From an uncultured Clostridium sp. (GTDB lineage Bacteria; Bacillota; Clostridia; Lachnospirales; Lachnospiraceae), in NCBI GenBank assembly GCA_945915475.1, contig CAMEFI010000005.1, forward strand, positions 1 through 64,000: a DNA stretch of 64,000 nucleotides, written 5' to 3'. Within the stretch, counting starts at the first letter, position 1. Every line of letters starts with the position of its first letter. Of this stretch, positions 19,314-27,468 are shown one piece after another. Below the pieces are notes generated by a model, which was not told where the DNA came from, searched no databases, and worked only from the letters and a program-made list of their open reading frames with translations. The position numbers and the translations under genes were made by a program.

Positions 19314-19927
19314 TAGATGTGGGCTATGATGACATGGAAGTGGACGAGATGTCTGCTTATTTAACGGAAGATCTGCGCACGGAGATTGCCCATGGGATAG
19401 AGGTCAGCCGGTTAGCAGGAATGCTTGCCAAGGAGTTAAAGTTAGATGCCGAATTCTGTCATGACATTGAAGTGGCAGGGATGTTGCATGACATTGGGAA
19501 ATTACGTGCAAGCACCTACCTTTACGGTGGGGATGATGATACCCTGAATGTAGAGAAAATGCGGTATGTCCGTCTACATGCCGGTCTCGGATATGAGGTT
19601 GTGAAGGCAGAGGGTTATTCAGACCGTGTATGTGAGATGATATTGCATCATCATGAGAATTATGACGGAACCGGTTATCCGGATAATCTGGTGGGGGATG
19701 CCATACCGTTAGGAGCAAGGATTTTGCGGGTGTGTGACGTATTTGTGGCATTGACATCCGACCGGCCGTACCGGAAAGCCTTTGACAGTAAGACTGCGGT
19801 GGAATTGCTCATTGAGGAAGTAAGGCACTTTGATATGAAGGTATTTCTTCCGTTCCAGAGTATTGTATATGATGAGGTGCAACGAAAAGAATTGCAGGGT
19901 GAGACCCGGGACAAACTTGTATATTAG
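19310..19927 (+). CDS. HD-GYP domain protein, putative cyclic-di-GMP phosphodiesterase
   Basis: This 205-residue protein is almost entirely one HD-GYP domain. The HD pair is His60-Asp61 in MLHDIGK, and the GYP signature is HHHENYDGTGYPDN at about 113-126, followed by ARILRVCDVFVALTSDRPYR. No sensory domain or membrane segment is present. HD-GYP enzymes hydrolyse c-di-GMP to pGpG or GMP; some members have other ligands. It overlaps the hemZ stop by 4 bp, so it is probably the last gene of the rel-MBL-hemZ cluster. Confidence 0.9.
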   Translation: MIDVGYDDMEVDEMSAYLTEDLRTEIAHGIEVSRLAGMLAKELKLDAEFCHDIEVAGMLHDIGKLRASTYLYGGDDDTLNVEKMRYVRLHAGLGYEVVKAEGYSDRVCEMILHHHENYDGTGYPDNLVGDAIPLGARILRVCDVFVALTSDRPYRKAFDSKTAVELLIEEVRHFDMKVFLPFQSIVYDEVQRKELQGETRDKLVY

Positions 19928-20098
19928 TCCGGGTATACACCCTGCGTACGAGAGTAGCGAGAGCGTGCCTGTCGCCAACAAGACTACATTCTAAGGCTTG
20001 TGCTCAGACAGCTCTCCCGCATGCGCTTTGCAGCCAGCCGAACAAAGCAGTGAATTTCTAAGAGGCCGCGCGTCAAGAAAAAATATTAGAAACACGTT
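19928..20098. other. Intergenic region with hairpin-rich degenerate repeat sequence
   Basis: No gene is seen. It contains short words shared with the element before rpiB, such as GCGAGAGCGTGCCTGT (compare 37235-37250), suggesting a degraded copy of the same repeat family. Confidence 0.4.
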
Positions 20099-20177
20099 CC
20101 TTGTAGCATCTTTAAGGAATAGTGAATATGTTTTAAAAAGCATACAATCACATACTAGGGGTTTCGCAATTACCTAG
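20099..20177 (+). repeat. Dispersed upstream element, copy before hisS
   Basis: It shares TGTAGCAT, TGTTTTAAAAAGCATACA and a terminal GTTTCGCAATTACCTA (20161-20176) with the copy before the NUDIX gene at 29432-29501. The terminal motif is flanked by ACTAGG and CCTAGT arms. It ends 31 nt before the hisS start codon. Confidence 0.65.
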
Positions 20178-20207
20178 TAAGTATAGAAGAAAGAAGGAGA
20201 GACCAAG

Positions 20208-21476
20208 ATGGCAATGAAGAAGAAACCGGTAACAGGTATGAAGGATATATTACCGAGAGAGATGGAAATCCGGGATTATGTGATTAGTCAGATTAAGGAG
20301 ACATATAAGACATTTGGATTTTCCAGCATGGAGACCCCTTGTGTAGAGCACATTGAGAATTTAAGCTCCAATCAGGGTGGAGAAAATGAAAAGCTCATTT
20401 TCAAGATTCTGAAGCGTGGAGATAAATTATCGGCAGCAATTCCCAAGGCAACGGAGGAGGATGCAAATGTATTAGTAGATGGAGGGCTTCGCTATGACCT
20501 TACACTACCACTTTCAAGGTATTATGCCAACAATGCCAATGAGTTACCAAGCCCATTTAAGGCATTGCAGATGGGAAATGTATGGAGAGCAGACCGTCCC
20601 CAGAGAGGCCGTTACCGCCAGTTTATGCAATGTGATATTGATATTTTAGGAGAGCCAACCATATTGGCTGAGATTGAATTGATTACGGCGACGACTACGC
20701 TCCTTGGAAAGATTGGTTTTGAGAAATTCACCATCCGTCTTAACAACCGCAAGATGTTAAAGGCAATGGCAGCTTACAGTGGATTCGGAGAAGAGGATTA
20801 TGACAGCGTCTTTATTACATTGGACAAGATGGATAAGATTGGCTTAGACGGTGTGAAGGAAGAATTATTAGAGCAGGGTTATGCAGCAGAGTCTGTGGAG
20901 AAGTGCCTTTCCCTGTTTGAGAATGTCAGTCAGGATACTGCCGGTGTCCGTTATCTGAAGGAGACTTTAGGAGATTTCTTAGAGGCAGGGGTTGCAGAAG
21001 ATTTGGAGACCATTATGACAAGTGTGGATGCCACCAAGTCTGCTGATTTCAAGATTATATTCGATCCTACACTGGTAAGAGGAATGGGTTATTATACCGG
21101 ACCGATTTTTGAGATTTCCATGGATGAGTTCGGTGGTTCCGTTGGTGGCGGTGGACGCTATGATGAGATGATCGGTAAATTTACCGGGCAGAACACACCG
21201 GCATGCGGATTCTCCATTGGATTTGAGCGAATCGTCATGTTGTTGTTAGAGAAGGATTACCAGGTGCCTGGCAAGGGTGAAAAGACTGCCTATCTTGTGG
21301 AGAAGAACATGCCTCAGGATAAGATGCTTACCATTTTACAGCAGGCAAATGAGAAGCGGAAGAATGGCGAGCAGATTAACATAGCCATTATGAAGAAGAA
21401 TAAGAAATTCCAGAAGGAGCAGTTGGAGAAAGAAGGCTATACTGCATTTGAGGAGTTCTTCACAGACCGGATGTAG
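20208..21476 (+). CDS. hisS: Histidyl-tRNA synthetase
   Basis: This 422-residue class II synthetase charges tRNA-His. Motif 1 lies near the N-terminus (GMKDILPREMEIRDYV). Motif 2 contains VWRADRPQRGRYRQFMQCDIDILGE, shown here in pieces as RPQRGRYRQF and QCDIDILGE. The histidine-specific motif GMGYYTGPIFEIS and motif 3 GFSIGFERI are also present. A C-terminal anticodon-binding domain follows. ATG 20208 is preceded by AAGGAGAGACCAAG; an alternative ATG at 20214 is possible. No T-box leader was found upstream. Confidence 0.93.
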   Translation: MAMKKKPVTGMKDILPREMEIRDYVISQIKETYKTFGFSSMETPCVEHIENLSSNQGGENEKLIFKILKRGDKLSAAIPKATEEDANVLVDGGLRYDLTLPLSRYYANNANELPSPFKALQMGNVWRADRPQRGRYRQFMQCDIDILGEPTILAEIELITATTTLLGKIGFEKFTIRLNNRKMLKAMAAYSGFGEEDYDSVFITLDKMDKIGLDGVKEELLEQGYAAESVEKCLSLFENVSQDTAGVRYLKETLGDFLEAGVAEDLETIMTSVDATKSADFKIIFDPTLVRGMGYYTGPIFEISMDEFGGSVGGGGRYDEMIGKFTGQNTPACGFSIGFERIVMLLLEKDYQVPGKGEKTAYLVEKNMPQDKMLTILQQANEKRKNGEQINIAIMKKNKKFQKEQLEKEGYTAFEEFFTDRM

Positions 21477-21479
21477 AGA

Positions 21480-21511
21480 AAAGGAGTGGTGCTTACCACT
21501 CCTTTATAAAT
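21480..21511. terminator. Bidirectional terminator between hisS and SGNH gene
   Basis: AAAGGAGTGGT and ACCACTCCTTT form a perfect 11-bp stem with a GCTT loop. It overlaps the last codons of the convergent minus-strand gene. Confidence 0.8.
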
Positions 21512-22515
21512 TCCTGTAGTTTTTTGTAGGTGGCATCATAGCCGGATTTGCTCCAGTGGATGCCATCGCCGCCGCCGTAACCGGATTGAAGAGCACCGGA
21601 TCCGTCTGCTAAGACAGAGCATGTGTCAAAGTAATGAATATAATTTCTGTTCTTAACAGATGCTTTTAATTTCTTGTTGAATCGTACCACAGTGGAATTC
21701 TTTACAGTGGCATTGCCCCGTGTAGGACTAACGCCCATTACAATGATTTCCATATTAGGATTTTTCTTGTGGCAGGCATTTAATATCTTATTATAGGAAG
21801 ACAAAATGCCGTCTAAGTGAGAATCACTTGGGCTACCTACCAAACTGTTCATGCCCAGCATAATGAACATGCGGTCAGGTTTGTATTTTAATAGGTTTTT
21901 CATGTAATCGCTTGTATAGAAGTTACCGGCATGGATACCGACTTTGGCAAATGCCCGGTTTTCTTTTCCTGTTACAACGTGATAACCTCGGAAACCCACC
22001 ATAATGGAATCGCCAACGAAGGCGATTTTTTTTGCTTTCTTACGAACCTTTATGGATACAGCTTTGCTAAGGGCACTGTCGTTAAAGGTCTGTGGCGCAT
22101 TGGAAATGGCTTTGATTCTGTAATAATATGTAACAAGGGCCTTGCCGGATCTGTCGGTAAAGGAAGTTTTCTTCGTTGCTGCAATCTTTTTATAATTACC
22201 CTTTTTGGACGTGCAACGGTATATCTCGTATTTGGCAGCCTGGTCAATTTTATCCCAGGTTAATTTTACCCTGGAATCAGAGGTGGCAGTGCAGGAACGA
22301 ATCTTCGTTGTATCAATGGACTGTGTTGGTGTCTGCGTGTTGTCACTGGTGACCGGTATTTCTGTGGTTTGTTCGGCAACGGCAGCAGTGCCATATGTAA
22401 GGCATTCTTTTGCAGATGTGTTCTGGGCATGGACATAGGATGCACAGGACAAACAAAGAGCTGCACAAAGAACAGTCGTTGACAGACCAGTGGTTCGGTA
22501 TTTTGCTAATTTCAT
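21493..22515 (-). CDS. Secreted SGNH/GDSL hydrolase with fibronectin-like domain
   Basis: This 340-residue protein has a signal peptide (about 1-30, ending VHAQN). A Thr-rich linker and a fibronectin type III-like domain (about 70-157; YEIYRCTSKKGNYKKI, YYYRIKAI) come next. The SGNH hydrolase domain begins at about 162. The nucleophile motif is FVGDSIM (Ser170), the Asn block is LGMNSL, and the Asp-His pair is in DGIHWSKSGY near the C-terminus. Such enzymes remove acyl groups from cell-wall or polysaccharide substrates. It is convergent with hisS and has its own promoter. Confidence 0.88.
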   Translation of the reverse strand: MKLAKYRTTGLSTTVLCAALCLSCASYVHAQNTSAKECLTYGTAAVAEQTTEIPVTSDNTQTPTQSIDTTKIRSCTATSDSRVKLTWDKIDQAAKYEIYRCTSKKGNYKKIAATKKTSFTDRSGKALVTYYYRIKAISNAPQTFNDSALSKAVSIKVRKKAKKIAFVGDSIMVGFRGYHVVTGKENRAFAKVGIHAGNFYTSDYMKNLLKYKPDRMFIMLGMNSLVGSPSDSHLDGILSSYNKILNACHKKNPNMEIIVMGVSPTRGNATVKNSTVVRFNKKLKASVKNRNYIHYFDTCSVLADGSGALQSGYGGGDGIHWSKSGYDATYKKLQEFIKEW

Positions 22516-22602
22516 ATCATATCCTCATTTCTATTCTGTTTTTGGAGCTCACGAATCCGTCAGGATTGTAAGCTTTACCAATTCCTTTTTGCATGCAGGT
22601 TC

Positions 22603-22631
22603 ATTATAGGCGGTTCATTTTCCTGCGTCAA
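22603..22631 (-). promoter_or_regulatory. Promoter for the SGNH hydrolase gene
   Basis: On the minus strand TTGACG (22626-22631) and TATAAT (22603-22608) are spaced by 17 bp, giving a leader of about 80 nt. Confidence 0.75.
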
Positions 22632-22690
22632 GAAGATTAGAACTAGAAACGTAAGCAAATTTCAACGGGTTCCGACAGAGATTTTGATTC

Positions 22691-22764
22691 AAAACTTCCA
22701 TTTATTACGAGAAAACTTCCAATTATTACAAGATACGGCATAAAGCGATTTTTTGTGATATGAT
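22691..22764 (+). promoter_or_regulatory. Tandem 21-bp direct repeat upstream of a -10 box (possible activator sites)
   Basis: AAAACTTCCATTTATTACGAG (written here as AAAACTTCCA plus TTTATTACGAG) at 22691-22711 is repeated with three changes at 22712-22732. A TATGAT -10 box lies at 22759-22764 without a good -35 box. Two direct repeats about two helical turns apart, placed before a weak promoter, is the layout of LytTR-type regulator sites. That assignment is inference. Confidence 0.4.
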
Positions 22765-22815
22765 GAGGCACAATAGGCAATTCATGGTTGTCCTAAGAGG
22801 AGCGGAACAGAGCCT

Positions 22816-24717
22816 TTGAAAAGCAGCTTTCCGACAGCCGGGGAGGAATCTGCACCAGAAGCGGAGAAGGAAGAACCGGAGGCTTTCAGTGAGGAAGAAC
22901 TGTCTGCACTGCTGGTGACAGAGGGCGACACAGAGCTGACGGAAGCGGTAAAGAAGAAGGCGGAGGAACTTGGTACGCCTCTTGCCGTATATAATTATCT
23001 GAAGAATAATATCGGCTATGAATTCTATTATGGCAGCCGGAAAGGGGCGGCAGGCACGTTAGATGCCATGGGCGGTAACGATCTTGACCAGGCAAGTCTT
23101 TTAATTGCCATGTTACGTCATCTGGGGATGGAAGCGGAGTATGTCCGGGGAACCATATATCTGACAGAGGAACAGGCAGTATCCCTTACCGGAGCAGATA
23201 ATATCATCCATGCATCCGATGTTCTCGCTGCAGCAGGAACCCCGGTCACCTGTCTTACTCTGGACGGAGAGGTAGTACAGCTTTCCATGGAGCATGTCTG
23301 GGTTCGGGCACATATCCCTTACACCGATTACCGTGGGGCAGGAAATGCATCCGGAGATAAGGTGTGGATTGACCTGGATACCGGCATTAAGGATTATGAA
23401 GCGGTAACCAATATCTATGATACCCTGGATGAAGAAGGATTCTCCGAACAGATCCAGGGTATAACAGAAAGTGGTGATACGACAGGAATAGAATCCCTGC
23501 TTTCTGAATGGGAAGAGAGATTAGAATCCGAGGATCTAAGTGACACCTATGCAAGAAAGCGGATTATCAAGCAGGAAGAGGTAAGTTATTTACCACTTTC
23601 TCTGCAATATACAGTGGAGCAGGAAACAGGCACCTTTACCCAGGTGGCAGATTCCGAAAAGGATTCTGTCAGCTTTGAAATAGGCGGGGAGGTACTTGCC
23701 AGCTTTAAATCCAGTGATATTCAGGGAAAGGATATTCTGTTATCCTTTAAACCTGCAAGCAGTTCAGATCAGGAAATCTTTGACAGTTACAGCAGCATTT
23801 TTGACGTTCCTGCCTACGCTGTTTATATGAAACCGGTTTTGCTGGTGGATGGCAAGGTTGCTGCAGAGGGTGAGGAATATCTGGAAACCACTCTTGGAAC
23901 AAAGAGCAGCTTTACCATTCATATCTCTTCCGGTGGACAGAATACCAGTGTAACCAATGATGTTACCACCGGCTCCATGTATATCGTGACCAATCCGGAG
24001 ACTGGTGCCGGGGCATACATGATTAGTGGTGGACTGAATGGGGGTAGTACTTCAGAAAAAGTTACGCTTGCATATATGGCGGATATCGGTTTTTCCATCT
24101 GGGACATGGCAGAATCCATTCTTCTTATTTCCAATGCCATGATGGCATTGGCGGCAGGAGCAACTGCGGCAGGTGGAGTATTTTTAGTGCTGGGAGTTGT
24201 CGGATTTGGATTTGCACTATATTCTTATATACGTTCTGTAGAACTGATGTGTGCCTATGTAAGCGGGGATGAAGAAGAGGGGCAGCAACTAATCCAGGAT
24301 ATATGGATGAACATGATTCTGACTGTAGGACTGACAGTACTGAGTGCCATAGCAAAACCAATCATCAGGGTGACGCTGAAGAATAAGCTGGTCCGGGAAC
24401 TGGGCGAAGATTTTGTAAACCGGATGCTGCGCGAGACAGATGATATCACAGAGCTGGGTAAATATATAAAACAGCTGCGCAAGATGAAAATCAATGATGA
24501 TGTAATCAAAGAATTTGCTGACAAGTTTGGAAAAGACGGTCTGGACTGGCTGTTAAGCAAAAAGAATCTGGGACTGACGGATGACCTGATAAGAAAGCTG
24601 TTGAAAGCAGACCATCTGGATAACTTTACGGATGATGTTCTGAAAGCCCTTAAGAATTTGGTTCGGCTCCTGCTATCGTATGTGGTTTGGAAAAGAATAT
24701 TATCAATACATAAGTAA
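22816..24717 (+). CDS. Transglutaminase-like domain protein, probably truncated at both ends (toxin-like relic)
   Basis: The frame gives up to 633 residues from TTG 22816, but no signal peptide or good ribosome binding site is present. It begins in an acidic linker typical of the middle of a large secreted protein. Residues about 50-190 form a transglutaminase-like domain (NYLKNNIGYEFYYG, DQASLLIAMLRHLG, HVWVRAHIPY, WIDLDTG). A beta-rich region follows, then two hydrophobic segments (about 430-480 and 500-520) and a charged helical region. This order is like the carrier part of a polymorphic toxin or RHS-type protein. Near 24657 a one-base change would restore KNFGSAPAIV instead of KNLVRLLL, so the C-terminus is likely frameshifted and its effector tip lost. 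Confidence 0.55.
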   Translation: MKSSFPTAGEESAPEAEKEEPEAFSEEELSALLVTEGDTELTEAVKKKAEELGTPLAVYNYLKNNIGYEFYYGSRKGAAGTLDAMGGNDLDQASLLIAMLRHLGMEAEYVRGTIYLTEEQAVSLTGADNIIHASDVLAAAGTPVTCLTLDGEVVQLSMEHVWVRAHIPYTDYRGAGNASGDKVWIDLDTGIKDYEAVTNIYDTLDEEGFSEQIQGITESGDTTGIESLLSEWEERLESEDLSDTYARKRIIKQEEVSYLPLSLQYTVEQETGTFTQVADSEKDSVSFEIGGEVLASFKSSDIQGKDILLSFKPASSSDQEIFDSYSSIFDVPAYAVYMKPVLLVDGKVAAEGEEYLETTLGTKSSFTIHISSGGQNTSVTNDVTTGSMYIVTNPETGAGAYMISGGLNGGSTSEKVTLAYMADIGFSIWDMAESILLISNAMMALAAGATAAGGVFLVLGVVGFGFALYSYIRSVELMCAYVSGDEEEGQQLIQDIWMNMILTVGLTVLSAIAKPIIRVTLKNKLVRELGEDFVNRMLRETDDITELGKYIKQLRKMKINDDVIKEFADKFGKDGLDWLLSKKNLGLTDDLIRKLLKADHLDNFTDDVLKALKNLVRLLLSYVVWKRILSIHK

Positions 24718-24916
24718 AGAAAAACTGCAATCCTTTACGAACTGTTATGAAAATTGTGAGTTGGAAAATGAAGTCACGCGAATCACATTATATGAAAATA
24801 TGTGGGATTATGCAAAAACGGAGAATCGGGAGATTCAATGGGATTTTCGTAGAAGTGTTGGAATGGATGAAGTGGCGCATAAGATACCGTTCCGCAATAT
24901 ATCAAAAATGAATTGA
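24680..24916 (+). pseudogene. Fragment overlapping the end of the toxin-like gene
   Basis: This 78-residue frame overlaps the previous gene by 38 bp in another frame and has no ribosome binding site of its own. It is open upstream only to 24644, close to the proposed frameshift. The sequence (FGKEYYQYISKEKLQ, ENMWDYAKTENREIQW) matches no family that I recognise. It may be the detached toxin tip or an immunity-gene remnant. Confidence 0.3.
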
Positions 24917-24992
24917 TAAATTGCGGAATAATATGTATAATATGCGTTAGTAAGATATATATATTAAATAAAAACGATTGGAGATGATTAGG

Positions 24993-26861
24993 ATGAAAAC
25001 CTGCAAGCAATTAGCTTTTGAGTGGGGGCTATCAGTGCGTACCATTAATGATTTGTGCAAAAAAGGGAAAATAAATGGTGCTATTAAAGTCGGAAAAATA
25101 TGGCAGATTCCAGATGACGCGCAAAAGCCTGTTGATGGCAGAGTTTCATCTGGGAGATATGTAAAGAAAGCTACGAATCTGGAAGCAAAACCACTTCCTA
25201 TTGGAATCTCAGATTATGTGCGTGCGCAGTCTGAATATTACTATGTCGATAAGACACTGCTGATTAAGGAGCTTCTGGATCAGAAGCCCTTAGTGTCTCT
25301 GTTTACAAGACCAAGAAGATTTGGAAAAACACTTAACATGGATATGCTTAGAGTGTTCTTTGAGATATCAGATGAAGATACAAGTAAGTATTTTACGGAT
25401 AAGGCTATTTGGAAATGTGGCGTAGAATACCGTTCACATCAGGGGAAATATCCGGTTATTTTTATTACATTTAAGGATGTTAAGTTTGATACATGGGAAG
25501 CAACAATTGACAAGATTCGAGGACTTCTTCAGGAAGAGTATGGTAGACACCAGGAGTTAGCTACAAGTGACAAGCTCGCAAAGTATGAAAAGGAATATTT
25601 TTCGAAAATTCTTGCTGGGACAGCAGGAGAGGTGGCTCTAACTTCTGCACTTGAAAAGCTCTCTAAGATGTTAGCAAAGCACTATGGAAGGGCTCCGATT
25701 ATTATTATTGATGAGTATGATACTCCTATTCAGGAGGGTTATTCAAAGGACTTCTATGAAGAAATAGTTGGATTTATGAGGAATTTTTTCTCGGGAGCTT
25801 TTAAGGATAATAAGAATCTGACCTATGGGTTTCTTACCGGTATTCTTCGAATTGCGCAGGAGAGCATTTTCAGTGGGCTTAATAATTTAACAGTGAATTC
25901 TGTGATGGATGAAGACTATGATAATTACTTCGGATTTACCGGGGAAGAAGTTCATGACATGTTGGAATACTACGAAGCATCAGAAAAGGAAGATGAACTA
26001 AAAGATTGGTATGATGGATATTTATTCGGAAACGAAGAGATCTATAATCCTTGGTCTGTAATTAATTATATTTCAAAGGGCTGTGTTCCTCAAGCTTATT
26101 GGGTTAATACGGGAAAGAATGAAATTCTTGAAGATGTTCTGAAGGTTGCAACGGAAGATATAACAGAAAAGCTCTTTGCTCTTATGCAAGGAGAAAGAGT
26201 AATTGCAAGGATTGATCAAAATGTTGTATATAGATCACTTTTAGAGGATCCTGCTAATATTTACAGCTTACTGTTAGTAGCAGGTTATTTAAAAACACTA
26301 AAGAAGGAACTGCAGGCAGATGGCTCATATTTGTGTGAGGTTTCTATTCCAAACAGAGAAATCGCTGCAGTATATAAGGGTGAAATATTATCACATTTAT
26401 TACAGATTGGTGCAATTACAAGAACAACTGCTAACAAGATAGCAGAAAGTCTTTATACAAATGAGTATAAGAAGTTGCAGAAAGCGATTGCAGAATATAT
26501 GGATAAAACCATTAGCTTCTATGATGCCGGGGCAGAGGGATTTTATCATGGCTTAGTTCTTGGGCTGATAGCACTTATGGATAATCAGTATAAGATTAAA
26601 TCCAATAGGGAGTCTGGAGATGGAAGATATGATATCAGCCTGATTCCGAGAGAGGATAGATATCCGGCAATTATCATGGAGCTTAAATGGAGAAAGGATT
26701 TGAGTGCAGATGAACTTGATGAACTTGCAGATGAGGCTTTCGCTCAGATTGAGGATAAGAGATTTGATTCAGAAATGAAGGAAGATGGTATCATGGATAT
26801 ATTGAAATTTGGAATAGCATTTTCCGGTAAGAAAGTAAGTGTGAAAACAGAAACCATTTAA
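24993..26861 (+). CDS. HTH - AAA ATPase-like - PD-(D/E)XK nuclease-like protein
   Basis: This 622-residue protein starts at ATG 24993, 9 nt after GGAG; upstream starts at 24978 and 24984 lack spacing. Residues 1-42 look like a MerR/excisionase-type helix-turn-helix (QLAFEWGLSVRTINDLCKKG). Residues about 65-330 are the PF09820 AAA-ATPase-like domain, with RPRRFGKT (106-113) and IIIIDEYDTPI. The C-terminus is a PF08011-type PD-(D/E)XK domain with MELKW near 563. Such proteins are abundant in gut Firmicutes and Bacteroidetes; a mobile or defence role is suspected but unproven. The gene is richer in A/T codons than its neighbours, suggesting acquisition. The added HTH is unusual for the family. 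Confidence 0.85.
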   Translation: MKTCKQLAFEWGLSVRTINDLCKKGKINGAIKVGKIWQIPDDAQKPVDGRVSSGRYVKKATNLEAKPLPIGISDYVRAQSEYYYVDKTLLIKELLDQKPLVSLFTRPRRFGKTLNMDMLRVFFEISDEDTSKYFTDKAIWKCGVEYRSHQGKYPVIFITFKDVKFDTWEATIDKIRGLLQEEYGRHQELATSDKLAKYEKEYFSKILAGTAGEVALTSALEKLSKMLAKHYGRAPIIIIDEYDTPIQEGYSKDFYEEIVGFMRNFFSGAFKDNKNLTYGFLTGILRIAQESIFSGLNNLTVNSVMDEDYDNYFGFTGEEVHDMLEYYEASEKEDELKDWYDGYLFGNEEIYNPWSVINYISKGCVPQAYWVNTGKNEILEDVLKVATEDITEKLFALMQGERVIARIDQNVVYRSLLEDPANIYSLLLVAGYLKTLKKELQADGSYLCEVSIPNREIAAVYKGEILSHLLQIGAITRTTANKIAESLYTNEYKKLQKAIAEYMDKTISFYDAGAEGFYHGLVLGLIALMDNQYKIKSNRESGDGRYDISLIPREDRYPAIIMELKWRKDLSADELDELADEAFAQIEDKRFDSEMKEDGIMDILKFGIAFSGKKVSVKTETI

Positions 26862-26948
26862 TTCTTTCTTGCACTTTCCAGTATCTTACAGTATAATAAT
26901 AGACACTTCAGGTTTATTCTGAAGAAAAATATGAATGAGGTGGAGGAT

Positions 26949-27380
26949 ATGAATATGGATTCAACCGTATTAGCTGCAGTTATGGGAGTAATAGGTGTAA
27001 TTGCAGTGATCGCACTGGTATGGTGCGTTATCGTAATTATTGCAAACTGGAAGATTTATACGAAGGCAGGGGAAGCTGGTTGGAAGTGTCTGATTCCGTT
27101 TTACAGTCAGTATGTGTTATTCAAGATTACATGGGATACAACATTTTACTGGATTGTACTTGGAATTGCCGTTGTAAGCTGTATCGTTGCAGCAATTGAG
27201 ATTCCGGTAGTGGGAACTCTTTTAAGTCTTGCATCTATGGTAATCAATATTATTCAGCTTCATAAGATGTCTAAGGCATTCGGACATGATATTGGATTTA
27301 CATTAGGATTGATTTTCCTGAATCCAATCTTTGTTCTGATTCTTGCATTTGGCGGTTCTGAATATATCGGACCACAGTAA
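26949..27380 (+). CDS. DUF5684-type small membrane protein
   Basis: This 143-residue protein has about four membrane helices. The conserved region NWKIYTKAGEAGWKCLIPFYSQYVLFKI sits after the first helix, seen as KAGEAGWKCLIPFY. This pattern matches the DUF5684 family of uncharacterised membrane proteins. ATG 26949 is chosen because AGGTGGAGG ends 2 nt before it; an in-frame ATG at 26931 has no ribosome binding site. The function is unknown. Confidence 0.75.
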   Translation: MNMDSTVLAAVMGVIGVIAVIALVWCVIVIIANWKIYTKAGEAGWKCLIPFYSQYVLFKITWDTTFYWIVLGIAVVSCIVAAIEIPVVGTLLSLASMVINIIQLHKMSKAFGHDIGFTLGLIFLNPIFVLILAFGGSEYIGPQ

Positions 27381-27420
27381 GAAATTACTGTACAAATAAT
27401 TTGAAAAAAGCTATAATAGT

Positions 27421-27450
27421 GCGTGAGTGTGAAATGCTCACGCATTTTTT
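27421..27450 (+). terminator. Hairpin and T-run before aspS
   Basis: GCGTGAG (27421-27427) pairs with CTCACGC (27437-27443), followed by ATTTTTTATTT. A TATAAT box at 27412-27417 lies just upstream. The hairpin could therefore end the upstream gene or form the very 5' end of an aspS transcript. Confidence 0.65.
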
Positions 27451-27468
27451 ATTTGTAGGAGGACAATC

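Noticed and set aside
20131-20148. Sporulation sigma-E promoter based on CATACAAT
   Set aside because: The word is part of the repeated element found before unrelated genes, and a -35 match at correct spacing is lacking.
20099-20207. T-box leader for hisS
   Set aside because: No AGGGTGG-type T-box sequence, specifier stem or terminator is present; the region is a dispersed repeat copy.
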